Shown in pieces: positions 32,034 to 40,497 of a stretch of DNA of 58,262 bases. Both the position numbers and the translations under genes were made by a program. Positions within the stretch are counted from its first letter, which is position 1. Each line of letters opens with the position of its first letter. Source of the stretch: Oscillospiraceae bacterium. Its GTDB lineage: Bacteria; Bacillota; Clostridia; Oscillospirales; Oscillospiraceae. Under the pieces are notes generated by a model. The model was not told where the DNA came from. It ran no database searches and worked only from the letters and a program-made list of their open reading frames with translations. The stretch lies in NCBI GenBank assembly GCA_016282135.1, contig JAEEKA010000118.1:1-58262 (forward strand), written 5' to 3'.

Positions 32034-32723
32034 ATGAGCAACGAGGAAAAGCAGGCCCTTTTTGAAAGCTACAACAAGCGCACCCATCTGCTGGGCCGGG
32101 TTGCCAGCGTCATCACCCTGGTGCTGCTGGTGGGCGTGCCCTTCGTCATCGGCGGCTATCTGGGCACAGCCCCGGATCTTGCCGCCGTAGGCAGCGGCTT
32201 TTTGGCCATCGGCCTGATCTGGCTGGTGAGCAGCGTCGCGGAATGGCTGGTCTACACCCCCATGCTGGGAGCCGGCGGCGGCTATCTGGCCTTTATCACC
32301 GGAAACCTGATTAACATGAAGATTCCCTGCGCCATCAACGCCCGGGACATTGTGGGCGTCAAGGCCGGAACCCCGGAAAACGAGATTATCTCCACCCTGT
32401 CCATCGCCACCTCCTCTCTGGTGACAATCCTGGTGCTGGCCCTGGGGGTTCTGCTGCTGATCCCCCTGCAGCCGGTGCTTCAGGCCCCGGCTCTGGCGCC
32501 CGCCTTTGACAACGTGGTCCCCGCTCTTTTCGGGGCCATGGCCTATAAATATTTCCGGCGGAATCTGGACATTGCGGTCCTGCCCCTGGCGGTGATGAGC
32601 CTGCTGTTCATTTTCGTTCCCAAGTTGATTTCCTCCACCAGCTTTATGATCCTGCCCAGCGGCGCTCTGGCGATCCTGCTGGCCTGGCTGAAATACAAGA
32701 AGGCAGGGGGCGCGGCCAAATGA
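32034..32723 (+). CDS. Polytopic membrane protein, partner of DUF5058 protein
   Basis: The 229-residue protein has a charged cytoplasmic N-terminus and about six membrane helices, a glycine-rich loop GAGGGYLAFITGNLINMKIP (about 81-100) and a conserved-looking CAINARDIVGVKAGTPENEI loop. I recognise no named family, but size, topology and gene order suggest that it forms a two-subunit transporter with the DUF5058 protein. aaaggaggg precedes its start; its stop overlaps the peptidase start by 4 nt. Confidence 0.8.
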   Translation: MSNEEKQALFESYNKRTHLLGRVASVITLVLLVGVPFVIGGYLGTAPDLAAVGSGFLAIGLIWLVSSVAEWLVYTPMLGAGGGYLAFITGNLINMKIPCAINARDIVGVKAGTPENEIISTLSIATSSLVTILVLALGVLLLIPLQPVLQAPALAPAFDNVVPALFGAMAYKYFRRNLDIAVLPLAVMSLLFIFVPKLISSTSFMILPSGALAILLAWLKYKKAGGAAK

Positions 32724-34147
32724 TCCTCTATGTTCTGCTGGGATTTCTGGCCCTGCTGGCGCTTCTGCTGGGGATTGCCCTGGTTCGAACCCTGGCCATG
32801 GGACACAAGGTCTCCGCCTACCGTCCGGCTCCCGACCCAGACCGGGCGGACCGATACGCCCGCCTGCTGGCCCGGATGGTGCAGTATGAGACGGTGTCCG
32901 ATCCCGAGGCGGAGCAGCGGGAGAAGTTTTTGGGCTTCCACCGACTGCTGGAGGAGCTTTTTCCCCGGGTTCACCAAAGTCTGGAAAAGACGGAGCTGGA
33001 CGGAAATCTGCTCTACCGCTGGAAGGGCAAGGCAAGCGACAGGCCCATCGTCCTGATGAGCCATCAGGACGTGGTCCCCGCGGAGGGAAACTGGCTGCAC
33101 CCGCCCTTCTCCGGGGACCTGGTTGACGGCAAGGTCTGGGGCCGGGGGGCCTCGGACACCAAATGCTCCGTCATGGCCTTCTTTCAGGCGGTGGAGGAGC
33201 TGCTGGAAGCCGGGTATGTTCCGCCCCAGGACGTCTACCTCTCCAGCTCCCGCACGGAGGAATTCGCCGGGCCGGGCTGCCGGATGCTGGTGGAAGAGCT
33301 GAAACGCAGAGGCGTAAAGCCCTGGCTGGTCTGTGACGAGGGCGGCGGCATCATCACCGACCCCATCGGCGGCGTGCCCGGAAACTTCGCCATGATGGGC
33401 GTGTTTGAAAAGGGCAAGGCCGACGTGAAATTCACCGCCCGCTCCGGCGGAGGTCACGCCAGCGCCCCGCCCGCCGATTCGCCCATTCCCCGGCTGGCCG
33501 CCTTTGTAAATCGGGTCGAAAAAAGGTCCCCCTTCCGGAAGAAGTTTGAACCGGAGGTTGCCGCCATGTTCGCCCGGCTGGCCCCCTACGCGGGCTTTGG
33601 GCTGCGGCTGGCCTTTGGAAACATCTGGCTCTTCGGCCCCCTGCTGAAGCTGGTAATGCCCAAGCTCTCTCCCCAGGCCGGAGCCCTGCTGAAAACCACT
33701 ATTGCCTTCACCATGCAGACCGGCTCCGACGCCTGCAACGTCCTGCCCCAGGAGGCGGCGGTCTGGGCCGATCTGCGCTTCATCCCCCATCAGGGCATGG
33801 AGGAAAGCCTGAATATCATTCGGAAGCTGGCCGGGAAATACGGTCTGGAGACCCAGGTGCTGGCAGCCAGCGACTACACCGCCGCCACGGACATCCATGG
33901 GGAGGCCTGGCAGTACGCGGTTCGTATTTTGGAGCGCAGCTTCCCCGGCCTGCCCGCCTGCCCCTATGTGATGACCGGGGCCACAGACGCCCGGTACTAC
34001 CAGGAAATCTGTGACAACGTGATCCGTTTCGCCCCGGTGATCTATGGGCCGGAGCAGATGCAGGGTATGCACGGGGTCAATGAAAACATCGCCGTCGACT
34101 GTCTCCCCGGCGCGGTGGATTTCTACAAGAATCTGATTCAAGGGTAA
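32720..34147 (+). CDS. Membrane-anchored M20 family metallopeptidase
   Basis: The 475-residue protein has an N-terminal membrane helix (about residues 3-23) followed by an M20 di-zinc peptidase. Metal and catalytic motifs are LMSHQDVVPAEG (His and Asp), WGRGASDTKCS (bridging Asp), SRTEEFAGPG (catalytic Glu-Glu) and the late GATDAR and MQGMHGVNE. It resembles carboxypeptidase PM20D1/CPS1-type enzymes, which act on N-acyl amino acids or dipeptides. Co-translation with two membrane proteins suggests that its product or substrate is transported by them. Confidence 0.93.
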   Translation: MILYVLLGFLALLALLLGIALVRTLAMGHKVSAYRPAPDPDRADRYARLLARMVQYETVSDPEAEQREKFLGFHRLLEELFPRVHQSLEKTELDGNLLYRWKGKASDRPIVLMSHQDVVPAEGNWLHPPFSGDLVDGKVWGRGASDTKCSVMAFFQAVEELLEAGYVPPQDVYLSSSRTEEFAGPGCRMLVEELKRRGVKPWLVCDEGGGIITDPIGGVPGNFAMMGVFEKGKADVKFTARSGGGHASAPPADSPIPRLAAFVNRVEKRSPFRKKFEPEVAAMFARLAPYAGFGLRLAFGNIWLFGPLLKLVMPKLSPQAGALLKTTIAFTMQTGSDACNVLPQEAAVWADLRFIPHQGMEESLNIIRKLAGKYGLETQVLAASDYTAATDIHGEAWQYAVRILERSFPGLPACPYVMTGATDARYYQEICDNVIRFAPVIYGPEQMQGMHGVNENIAVDCLPGAVDFYKNLIQG

Positions 34148-34148
34148 A

Positions 34149-34187
34149 AACCTGTGGAGTGCCCGTCGGGCACTCCACAGGTTTTTT
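34149..34187. terminator. Bidirectional terminator between M20 peptidase and MerR gene
   Basis: A 16-bp stem AACCTGTGGAGTGCCC/GGGCACTCCACAGGTT has a 3-nt loop and T-runs on both outer sides. Confidence 0.9.
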
Positions 34188-34197
34188 GCGCCGCTCC

Positions 34198-34938
34198 TTA
34201 CTCGGGACGGCCTTTTTCGCAGTAAATCCGGATGGCCTCCGCAGCGTATTCGGCGGTGCCGTCGCCTGCGGCTTTGTTGATGTTCTCGGTGAACTCCCCG
34301 CCGCAGCCGTAGCCCCGGCCGAGACCGGCCAGAATGGTGTCGGTGCAGCGGTAGTAATGCCGGGTGATGTAGTCCTGAAGCTTCCGGACCAGGGCCTGCG
34401 CTTCCCCGCCTGCGGGGGGCAGCTGCTTCACCGCGGCAAACTCCGTGAAAATCTCCATCAGCCCCGCGGCGATGGTCTGACTCCGGGCGTCGGTTCTGCC
34501 CTCGCTCTTTTGTTCATACTCCCGCCAGGCCTCGGTGCCGCCCCATTCGGCCTTGGCCCGGGCAGCGTATTCCTCCTGCTTGGTTTTGTCAAATGCGGTA
34601 AATTCCATATTATTTCCTCCTGTTGCTTGCAGTTTTTTTGTGAGCGCGATGAGGCTCTCCAGCCGTTCCTTTTTCAGCTCCAGCAGGGCGAGCTGCTGAT
34701 CCAGGGCCTTTTTCCGGTCAAAGTTCGGCCGGTCCAGAATCTCCCTGATCTGCTTCAGGGGAAATTCCAGCTCCCGGAACAGCAGGATCTGCTGGAGCCG
34801 CTCCAGGGCTTCCTCGTCATAGAGCCGGTATTTTGCCTCCGTTACCCGGGCCGGAGGCAGCAGCCCGATCTCGTCGTAGTATTGCAGGGTGCGGATGGAA
34901 ACCCCTGTCAGCCTGCTGACCTGGTGTACCGTCATCAT
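34198..34938 (-). CDS. MerR family regulator with TipAS effector domain
   Basis: The 246-residue regulator has an N-terminal MerR helix-turn-helix (TVHQVSRLTGVSIRTLQYYD, then EIGLLPPARV), a dimer coiled-coil (about 75-105) and a C-terminal TipAS-like domain (about 115-240) with the AKAEWGGTEAWREYE opening. TipAS domains bind drug-like or thiopeptide ligands. Its own promoter carries a 19-bp spacer with an inverted repeat (34967-34997), the classic MerR arrangement, so it is probably autoregulated. The divergent GNAT and methyltransferase genes share the intergenic region and may belong to the response. Confidence 0.94.
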   Translation of the reverse strand: MMTVHQVSRLTGVSIRTLQYYDEIGLLPPARVTEAKYRLYDEEALERLQQILLFRELEFPLKQIREILDRPNFDRKKALDQQLALLELKKERLESLIALTKKLQATGGNNMEFTAFDKTKQEEYAARAKAEWGGTEAWREYEQKSEGRTDARSQTIAAGLMEIFTEFAAVKQLPPAGGEAQALVRKLQDYITRHYYRCTDTILAGLGRGYGCGGEFTENINKAAGDGTAEYAAEAIRIYCEKGRPE

Positions 34939-34966
34939 AAAAGATGCCCTCCTTTCTCACAGGGAC

Positions 34967-34997
34967 AGTATACACTATCACGCAACGTGAGAGTCAA
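34967..34997 (-). promoter_or_regulatory. MerR-type promoter with 19-bp spacer and operator
   Basis: On the minus strand TTGACT (plus 34992-34997) and TATACT (plus 34967-34972) are 19 bp apart. The spacer holds an imperfect 21-bp palindrome at 34974-34994 with TCACG and CGTGA as its core arms. Confidence 0.85.
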
Positions 34998-35014
34998 GTG
35001 TTTTTTTGAAAATG

Positions 35015-35043
35015 TTGCGCGTAGGTTTTTTCTGTGGTAAAAT
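35015..35043 (+). promoter_or_regulatory. Promoter of divergent GNAT-methyltransferase pair
   Basis: TTGCGC (35015-35020), 17 bp, TAAAAT (35038-35043). It begins 18 bp from the MerR promoter -35, so both could respond to one bound regulator. Confidence 0.7.
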
Positions 35044-35077
35044 AGGCGGGAAATGAACTGCGAAAAGGAGGAAGAAC

Positions 35078-35626
35078 ATGAACTGTCACAATGAAACGGG
35101 TGAGCTTCAACTCTATGTTCCAAAGCCGGAGGACGGCTGGTTCTACATCAAGCTGCTGTCTGACCCTGCTACCATGTCCTACAACGCCCCCTGGTTCCCG
35201 CCGGATGGGTGTATTCCCTTTACGGAGGCGGACTGGGCGGACTGGTATCCGGATTGGATCGGGCGGGAGCCGGAGCGGTTCTACGCCTATTTGCAGCGGA
35301 AATCCGACGGAGCCTTCGTAGGCGGGGTGAACTTCCAACACAATCCGGAACAGGACTGGTGGGACATGGGCATTCTGCTCTATGCCCCGGAGCGGGGCAA
35401 TGGTTACGGCAGACAGGGGCTTCAGCTGCTGCTGGATCGGGCCTTCCGGGTGAATGGGATTTCCAGACTGCACAATGATTTCGAGACCACCCGGGACGCC
35501 GCTTATCACATTCACAAGGCTGTTGGCTTCCGGGACGCCGGGATGGAGAACGGAATCGTTCATCTGCTGCTGACAAAGGAAGCGTATCTGGCCGATCCGC
35601 ACAATCGGCGCGGAGAGGAAGAATAA
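35078..35626 (+). CDS. GNAT family N-acetyltransferase
   Basis: The 182-residue protein has the acetyl-CoA-binding signature APERGNGYGRQGLQLLL (about 107-123) and the downstream beta-bulge and NDFETTRDAAYHIHKAVGF motif of RimJ/RimL-type acetyltransferases. The substrate is unknown. It starts after a good aaaggagg site, is divergent from the MerR/TipAS regulator and is followed after 3 nt by a methyltransferase gene, so a regulated small-molecule-modifying pair is plausible. Confidence 0.9.
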   Translation: MNCHNETGELQLYVPKPEDGWFYIKLLSDPATMSYNAPWFPPDGCIPFTEADWADWYPDWIGREPERFYAYLQRKSDGAFVGGVNFQHNPEQDWWDMGILLYAPERGNGYGRQGLQLLLDRAFRVNGISRLHNDFETTRDAAYHIHKAVGFRDAGMENGIVHLLLTKEAYLADPHNRRGEEE

Positions 35627-35629
35627 ACC

Positions 35630-36250
35630 ATGCTGAATCAAAAAGGATTTGACCTCTGGGCAGACGGGTACGACAAGAGCGTAGGTCTGTCCGACGAGGA
35701 AAACAGCTACCCCTTCGCGGGCTACAAGCGGCTGCTGGGGCGAATCTACGAGATCGTCCGGCAAAAGGGAACTCCCACCGTCCTGGACCTGGGCTTCGGC
35801 ACCGGCGTTCTCACCGCCAGGCTCTACGAAGCGGGCTGCCGGGTGTACGGCCAGGACTTCTCCCAACGGATGATCGAGCTGGCCCGGGAGAAGATGCCGA
35901 AGGCCACCCTGGTGCAGGGGGACTTCTCCCGGGGGCTTGCCCCGGCGCTGGCGGAAAGACGATATGACTGCATCATCGCCACCTACGCCCTGCACCACCT
36001 GCGGCCGGAGGAAAAGCCCCCCATCCTCCGCCTGCTTCTGGATCGGCTAGACCCCGGCGGAGAGCTTCTGATCGGCGACGTGGCCTTTGTGGACCAAGCG
36101 GCCCAGGAGGCCTGCCGCCGGGCCGCGGGGGACGAATGGGACGACGAGGAGTTCTATTTCGTATTTGAGGAAATGAAAGCCGAATTTCCCGCCGTGGAGT
36201 TTGAGCAAATTTCCGACTGTGCCGGGCTGCTGCGCATGAAAGCCCAATAA
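35630..36250 (+). CDS. Class I SAM-dependent methyltransferase
   Basis: The 206-residue protein has the N-terminal FDLWADGYDKSV typical of small-molecule methyltransferases, motif I VLDLGFGTGVLT (about 50-61), motif II GQDFSQRMIELA and motif IV YDCIIATYALHHL. It resembles UbiE/YrrT-like enzymes; the substrate is not deducible. It forms a two-gene unit with the GNAT gene, ended by a terminator. Confidence 0.92.
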   Translation: MLNQKGFDLWADGYDKSVGLSDEENSYPFAGYKRLLGRIYEIVRQKGTPTVLDLGFGTGVLTARLYEAGCRVYGQDFSQRMIELAREKMPKATLVQGDFSRGLAPALAERRYDCIIATYALHHLRPEEKPPILRLLLDRLDPGGELLIGDVAFVDQAAQEACRRAAGDEWDDEEFYFVFEEMKAEFPAVEFEQISDCAGLLRMKAQ

Positions 36251-36253
36251 AAG

Positions 36254-36297
36254 ACCGGGGCCGGTACCGTGTGATTCCACACAGTACCGGCCCCGGT
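36254..36297. terminator. Bidirectional terminator
   Basis: ACCGGGGCCGGTAC and GTACCGGCCCCGGT pair, with the stem prolonged by CGTGTG/CACACA around a short loop. It lies between the convergent methyltransferase and PNPOx-like genes. Confidence 0.85.
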
Positions 36298-36305
36298 TTA
36301 TAAGC

Positions 36306-36698
36306 TCAAAACTCTACGGTCCGGGGCGCCTCGGTGAAGGAGGAGAAGGTGGCGACGCCGTGCTTGAAGTACAGCACTTCGGTGTTGCCGTCGTTTTCGT
36401 CGTACATTCTGCGGAGCATGGGGTAGGCGTCCAGCATGTGCTTCTTGGCTTCTACCCGCTCGTCGGCTTCCAGCTCTCCCGCTACCCGGAGCCATTTGCC
36501 GTCCATGAAGGCGCAGATCTCGGCCTTGGGGTTGACGTGGAGCTGCTTGGAGACGGGCTTCGCCTTGCCGGTCTGGATGTAGAGCTTTCCCTCAAAGAGG
36601 TCCACGGTGCCGAAAGGGCGGACCCGGGGCTGATCGCCCTCCACCGTTGCCAGGTAGTAGGTTTGCGCGTTTTTGAGAAATTCGTAGATTTCGTTCAT
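36306..36698 (-). CDS. Pyridoxamine 5'-phosphate oxidase-like FMN-binding protein
   Basis: The 130-residue split-barrel protein shows the family pattern YYLATVEGDQPRVRPFGTV near the N-terminus and KPVSKQLHVNPKAEICAFM (about 47-65). Small members of this family bind FMN or F420 and reduce or protect against various small molecules; this one is too short to be the true PNPOx of vitamin B6 synthesis. It lies 21 nt downstream of the EamA transporter gene and is probably co-transcribed with it. Confidence 0.9.
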   Translation of the reverse strand: MNEIYEFLKNAQTYYLATVEGDQPRVRPFGTVDLFEGKLYIQTGKAKPVSKQLHVNPKAEICAFMDGKWLRVAGELEADERVEAKKHMLDAYPMLRRMYDENDGNTEVLYFKHGVATFSSFTEAPRTVEF

Positions 36699-36719
36699 GG
36701 GATCGTCTCCTTTTCCGTA

Positions 36720-37643
36720 TTATTTTGAAAATGATTGCGCTTCATTTTTTGGTGCCGTCCGCTGGACGCCGTAGATCCCCGCCAGGATCAGCAGGATGCA
36801 GACCAGAGACAGCCAGGAGAAGGGCTCCCGGAGAATGACCACCCCGGCAAAGAATGACACCGCCGTGGTCAGATTGGAGAACACCGTCTCCCGGGCCACC
36901 GGCAGCCGGGTAAGGGCATAGCCGGAGAGGAAGAAGCTCACCACGGAGCAGAGCAGAGACAAAAACAGCACCGACAGCAGATAGGGGGTCTCCCCCAGGG
37001 GGCGGAAATACTCTGCCAGGCTTCCCCTGCACTGAATCAGGGCCAGGGCCGTGAACACCAGGGCCCCCACGGCCATCATGGCGTAGGTGCGGGTAAAGGG
37101 GGAGGTCCGGGCGGAGATTCGCCGGGACAGCAGGGTATAGGCCGCGGCCGCGGCCACCGCCACCAGCAGAGCCGCCACGCCGATTCCATCCAGAGCCCCG
37201 GAGCTGCCGCTCATGAGGCCGATGCCGATGACGCCTCCCACGGAGAGCAGGCTGAACACCAACTGCCCCGCCGTGGGCCGCTCTTTCAGAAGGGGCCAGG
37301 CCGCCAGGGTGGAGGCCACCGGAATCATGGCGATCATCACGCCGGAAAAGCTGGTGGTGGAGTGGAGAATGCCGTACTGCTCCCCAAAGAAATAGATCAC
37401 CGGCTGGGCCATGCCCAGGGCCAGCAGGGGCAAAAAAACCCCCTTGGCCTCCCGGAGGCGGCCTACCTGCCGGGGAAAGCAGTGCATCACCAGGAAGGAA
37501 ATCAAAAATCTGTGGCTCAGCAGCACGAAGACGTGGGCAGAATCCAGCCCCTTCCGGGAGGCGAGAAAGCTCAGCCCCCAAAAGGAATGGCAGAAAACTG
37601 CCGCCAGCGTGGCCCGAAGGGCTGTACGGTCTTTGTTTTTCAT
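36720..37643 (-). CDS. EamA/RhaT family transporter (DMT superfamily)
   Basis: The 307-residue protein has ten predicted membrane helices in two EamA repeats; the first begins FCHSFWGLSFLASRKGLD and the second has the LFLSLLCSVVSFFLSGYAL and LREPFSWLSLVCILLILAG motifs. It likely exports or imports small metabolites; the substrate is unknown. The start at 37643 is set by aggggac upstream and the promoter at 37680-37708; a longer frame to 37922 runs through that promoter. Confidence 0.9.
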   Translation of the reverse strand: MKNKDRTALRATLAAVFCHSFWGLSFLASRKGLDSAHVFVLLSHRFLISFLVMHCFPRQVGRLREAKGVFLPLLALGMAQPVIYFFGEQYGILHSTTSFSGVMIAMIPVASTLAAWPLLKERPTAGQLVFSLLSVGGVIGIGLMSGSSGALDGIGVAALLVAVAAAAAYTLLSRRISARTSPFTRTYAMMAVGALVFTALALIQCRGSLAEYFRPLGETPYLLSVLFLSLLCSVVSFFLSGYALTRLPVARETVFSNLTTAVSFFAGVVILREPFSWLSLVCILLILAGIYGVQRTAPKNEAQSFSK

Positions 37644-37679
37644 AATGTCCCCTGATTTCAAATCCGTTGAATATGCTGT

Positions 37680-37708
37680 ATCATAACACATCCCGCAAAA
37701 ATCTGCAA
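37680..37708 (-). promoter_or_regulatory. Promoter of EamA gene
   Basis: On the minus strand TTGCAG (plus 37703-37708), 17 bp, TATGAT (plus 37680-37685). Confidence 0.8.
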
Positions 37709-37737
37709 GGGCAGAACCGGAGAAATGTAAAAAATCA

Positions 37738-37766
37738 TTGCAGGAACCGGCGTAATATTGTATAAT
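37738..37766 (+). promoter_or_regulatory. Promoter of TPR membrane protein gene
   Basis: TTGCAG (37738-37743), 17 bp, TATAAT (37761-37766), divergent from the EamA promoter. Confidence 0.8.
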
Positions 37767-37820
37767 TAGGTGTAATATGCTTTTTCTTTTTGAATAACCC
37801 GAACTGCTTCGGAGGCTCTC

Positions 37821-39302
37821 ATGACAGACAACCACCCCTTCCGGATCCCATCCGATCTGCAGGCGAATCAGGCGGATTCGCACGCCCAATTTCGCCGTCC
37901 CGCGCCCGAAGAGGCGCCCCAAAATCCGCCCGCGGATTCAGCTGAAGACTGCTCTGCAGCCGGTATCTCTGTCTCGCCGCTGTCGGTAGTCCCGGCCCCT
38001 CTCGGCCCAAAGGAATATATGCCGCCGACTCCGGCGAAGGATTTGCCGCGGCCGACTCCCCGCGTGCCTCTGCCGGAACCCGAATTGAGGCAGGCGGAAA
38101 AAAGGCCCTCTCAAAACAGGCGTAAGGCAATTATTTTTACCGCGCTGGCAGCGGTGCTGGTTCTCGGCACGCTTCTCGCCGACCGCTATATTATGCCCGT
38201 ACTCCATTACCGGGAGGCCATGTCTCAGATGGGCGAGGGACACTACGATCGGGCCCTCTCGCTCTTTTCCACGATGGAGGATTACCGCGACAGCAAGACC
38301 CGCATCGCTCAGTGCAGGGACGAGAAAGCCCGGTCACTGATGTGCGAGGGGAACTATCAGGACGCGCTGGATTATCTGGAGGCCGAAGTCAGCGACAGTC
38401 CGATGATTGCCGACTGCATTTACGCTTTGGGCGTGATTGCCTACAATAACAACGACCCGAAAACCGGGCTGGAGTACACGCAGCAGCTTCGCAGCCGCTT
38501 CCCGGACTACGACAAGACGGAAGAGCTGGAGCAGTATTGCAATTATACGCTGGGCGCTCTGCGCGCTGCAAGAGCTGACGGACTGGATGACCCATTCACC
38601 CAAATCACCTATTATGACGATGCGCGGAACTACTTCGCCAATGCCGGAAGTTATGCGGACGCCCAGGCGCAATGCAGAGAATGCACCTATCGCCTGGCTG
38701 TGGCCTACGAAGCAAATGAAGAATACAGTCTCGCCGTATTCTGGTTCGCCGAGCTGGAAAATCATCGGGATTCCGCCCGAAGGCAGCTGGACTGCATGTA
38801 TCTTTTTTCCGTTCAGAAGTTCCCGGAAATGAATGATACCATCAAAAGCTATCTGGATATTCTGGTGGAGGCGCAATATCCGGGCGCCAAGGAACTACAG
38901 GATGAGCTTGACCGCTTGCACTCGGACAGCAGCTTTGAATTGGTCTACGGGGAGGCCGGAGAACCGCTTCCCGACGTGGTTACAGATCTTTCCCAGGTTT
39001 ATATCCGTTATGATGTTCCGCCCCTTCCCGCGGAATGGGCGCCCGCCGTGTGCTATTCGCTTGTTCTGCCCACAGGAGAACGCTATGGCGTCTCCACGAA
39101 CTATAAAGGCGGCGCCCCCGGGACGGAACGACTGATTGATCTCTTCTTCCTGCTCACGGAAGGCGCCTCCAGCGGCACGATGACTTTGGAAATCTCCTTT
39201 TCCGGCGAAATCAACGCGATCCCGCTGACCAGCCTGAGCTTCCAATACCACGCTGCCCGGGACATTGCCTTACCCGAGCAGCTTGAAAACCGTGGAGAAT
39301 AA
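37821..39302 (+). CDS. Membrane protein with TPR-like repeats
   Basis: The 493-residue protein has a Pro-rich, disordered cytoplasmic N-terminus (about 1-100), one membrane helix (about 104-122) and an extracellular part with TPR-like units of the form ALSLFSTMEDYRDSKTRIAQC repeated about four times between residues 130 and 335, then a beta-rich end. This layout is common in uncharacterised Clostridia surface proteins. Third-position GC and overall GC are somewhat lower than in neighbours, which may indicate later acquisition. A gap of only 4 nt to the dus gene suggests co-transcription. No function assigned. Confidence 0.8.
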   Translation: MTDNHPFRIPSDLQANQADSHAQFRRPAPEEAPQNPPADSAEDCSAAGISVSPLSVVPAPLGPKEYMPPTPAKDLPRPTPRVPLPEPELRQAEKRPSQNRRKAIIFTALAAVLVLGTLLADRYIMPVLHYREAMSQMGEGHYDRALSLFSTMEDYRDSKTRIAQCRDEKARSLMCEGNYQDALDYLEAEVSDSPMIADCIYALGVIAYNNNDPKTGLEYTQQLRSRFPDYDKTEELEQYCNYTLGALRAARADGLDDPFTQITYYDDARNYFANAGSYADAQAQCRECTYRLAVAYEANEEYSLAVFWFAELENHRDSARRQLDCMYLFSVQKFPEMNDTIKSYLDILVEAQYPGAKELQDELDRLHSDSSFELVYGEAGEPLPDVVTDLSQVYIRYDVPPLPAEWAPAVCYSLVLPTGERYGVSTNYKGGAPGTERLIDLFFLLTEGASSGTMTLEISFSGEINAIPLTSLSFQYHAARDIALPEQLENRGE

Positions 39303-39306
39303 CGCC

Positions 39307-40314
39307 ATGACGCTGGATTTCGCGCCCCTGGAAGGGATCACTGGCCGGGATTTTCGGGAGGTCCATGCCGCCTGCTTCCCCGGGGTGGACCGCTATTGGA
39401 TTCCCTTCCTCTCTCCCACCTCGGTTCATCAGCTTACCCCCCGCCAGCTCCGAGAGCTGGATCCTGGCCCACTGGGCTGCGACCGGCTTGTGCCCCAGCT
39501 TTTGACCCGGGAGCCCGCCGACTTTCTCTGGGCTGCCCAGGCCATCGGAGAATTGGGCTACCGGGAGGTCAACCTGAACCTGGGCTGTCCCTCCGGCACG
39601 GTCGTCAGCAAGGGCAAGGGCTCCGGCCTGCTCCGGGACCCGGACGCTCTGGAGCGCTTCCTGGAGGCGATCTTCGCCGCCGCCCCCCTGCCGGTCTCCG
39701 TCAAGACCCGAATCGGCCTGGAGGACCCGGCGGAATGGGAGGCTCTGCTGCCCGTTCTGGCCCGCTATCCCATCCGGGAGCTCACTGTTCATCCACGGAC
39801 CCGCCGGGAGCTCTACAAGGGGGAGGTCCACTTGGAGGCCTTCCGGCTGGCAGCGAAGCTTTTGCCCTTCCCCCTGCGGTATAACGGGAACCTTTTTACC
39901 CCCGCGGACGTCCAAAGGGCAGAAACGGCTTATCCCGATCTGGCCGGGGTGATGATCGGCCGGGGTCTGCTGGCTGATCCTGCCCTGATTGCCCGCTGCC
40001 GGGGAAGCGCCCGGGACCGGGCCGCGCTTGTGGCCTTCCACGAGGAGCTGGCCGCCCGGTATCTGGCCTCCATGCACCCGGACGGGGCCGTACTGCCCAA
40101 GTTTAAGGAGCTGTGGCTCTATCTTTCCCTGCTGCTGCCCGACGAGCGGGCCTGGAAGCGTCTGCGCAAATGCAGCCGCTGGGCGGACTTCCATCCCCTG
40201 GCTCTGGACCTGCTGCAAAACGCGGTCCTGCTGGAGGAGGCGGACTTTGAAAGAATCTCCCAGCAGTCTGCCAACCTTGAGGCATCGGGACAACCGTTCG
40301 TTTCCGGGGATTGA
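39307..40314 (+). CDS. tRNA-dihydrouridine synthase
   Basis: The 335-residue FMN enzyme reduces uridine in the tRNA D-loop. FAPLEGITGRDFRE at the N-terminus, VNLNLGCPSGTVVSKGKGSG (with the catalytic Cys of the NLGCP motif, about residue 98), VKTRIG and the HPRTRRELYKG section are all present, and GVMIGRGLLADP closes the barrel. The start at 39307 follows ggag at the end of the preceding gene. The C-terminal helical domain is present. Confidence 0.94.
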   Translation: MTLDFAPLEGITGRDFREVHAACFPGVDRYWIPFLSPTSVHQLTPRQLRELDPGPLGCDRLVPQLLTREPADFLWAAQAIGELGYREVNLNLGCPSGTVVSKGKGSGLLRDPDALERFLEAIFAAAPLPVSVKTRIGLEDPAEWEALLPVLARYPIRELTVHPRTRRELYKGEVHLEAFRLAAKLLPFPLRYNGNLFTPADVQRAETAYPDLAGVMIGRGLLADPALIARCRGSARDRAALVAFHEELAARYLASMHPDGAVLPKFKELWLYLSLLLPDERAWKRLRKCSRWADFHPLALDLLQNAVLLEEADFERISQQSANLEASGQPFVSGD

Positions 40315-40353
40315 CGCCCGCTTTTTGCAGCTTGTGTAGAAATGGAGCCCTCA

Positions 40354-40400
40354 ATTTTGCAGTTTTTGTTATGGTGCTCCGGCTCCACCGATGATATAAT
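40354..40400 (+). promoter_or_regulatory. Envelope-motif site 3 and promoter of membrane protein gene
   Basis: attttgcagtttttgt (40354-40369), 2 nt, tggtgc (40372-40377), 17 bp, TATAAT (40395-40400). The -35 hexamer is poor, as expected for an activator-dependent promoter, and the spacing is identical to site 2. Confidence 0.75.
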
Positions 40401-40497
40401 CTCTCCCATAGACGGGATAGACGCGTACTGCGTTGCGTGATTAGGAAAAACGTCTATTTTGCAGATCGTTTCCATTTTTTAAGGAGGAAAGAAGAAA

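Noticed and set aside
34624-34640. Fourth copy of the TTTTGCAGTTTTTGT motif (ttgcagtttttttgt)
   Set aside because: It lies inside the coding sequence of the MerR gene, has two extra T, lacks the upstream attt and is not followed by promoter boxes at the fixed spacing.
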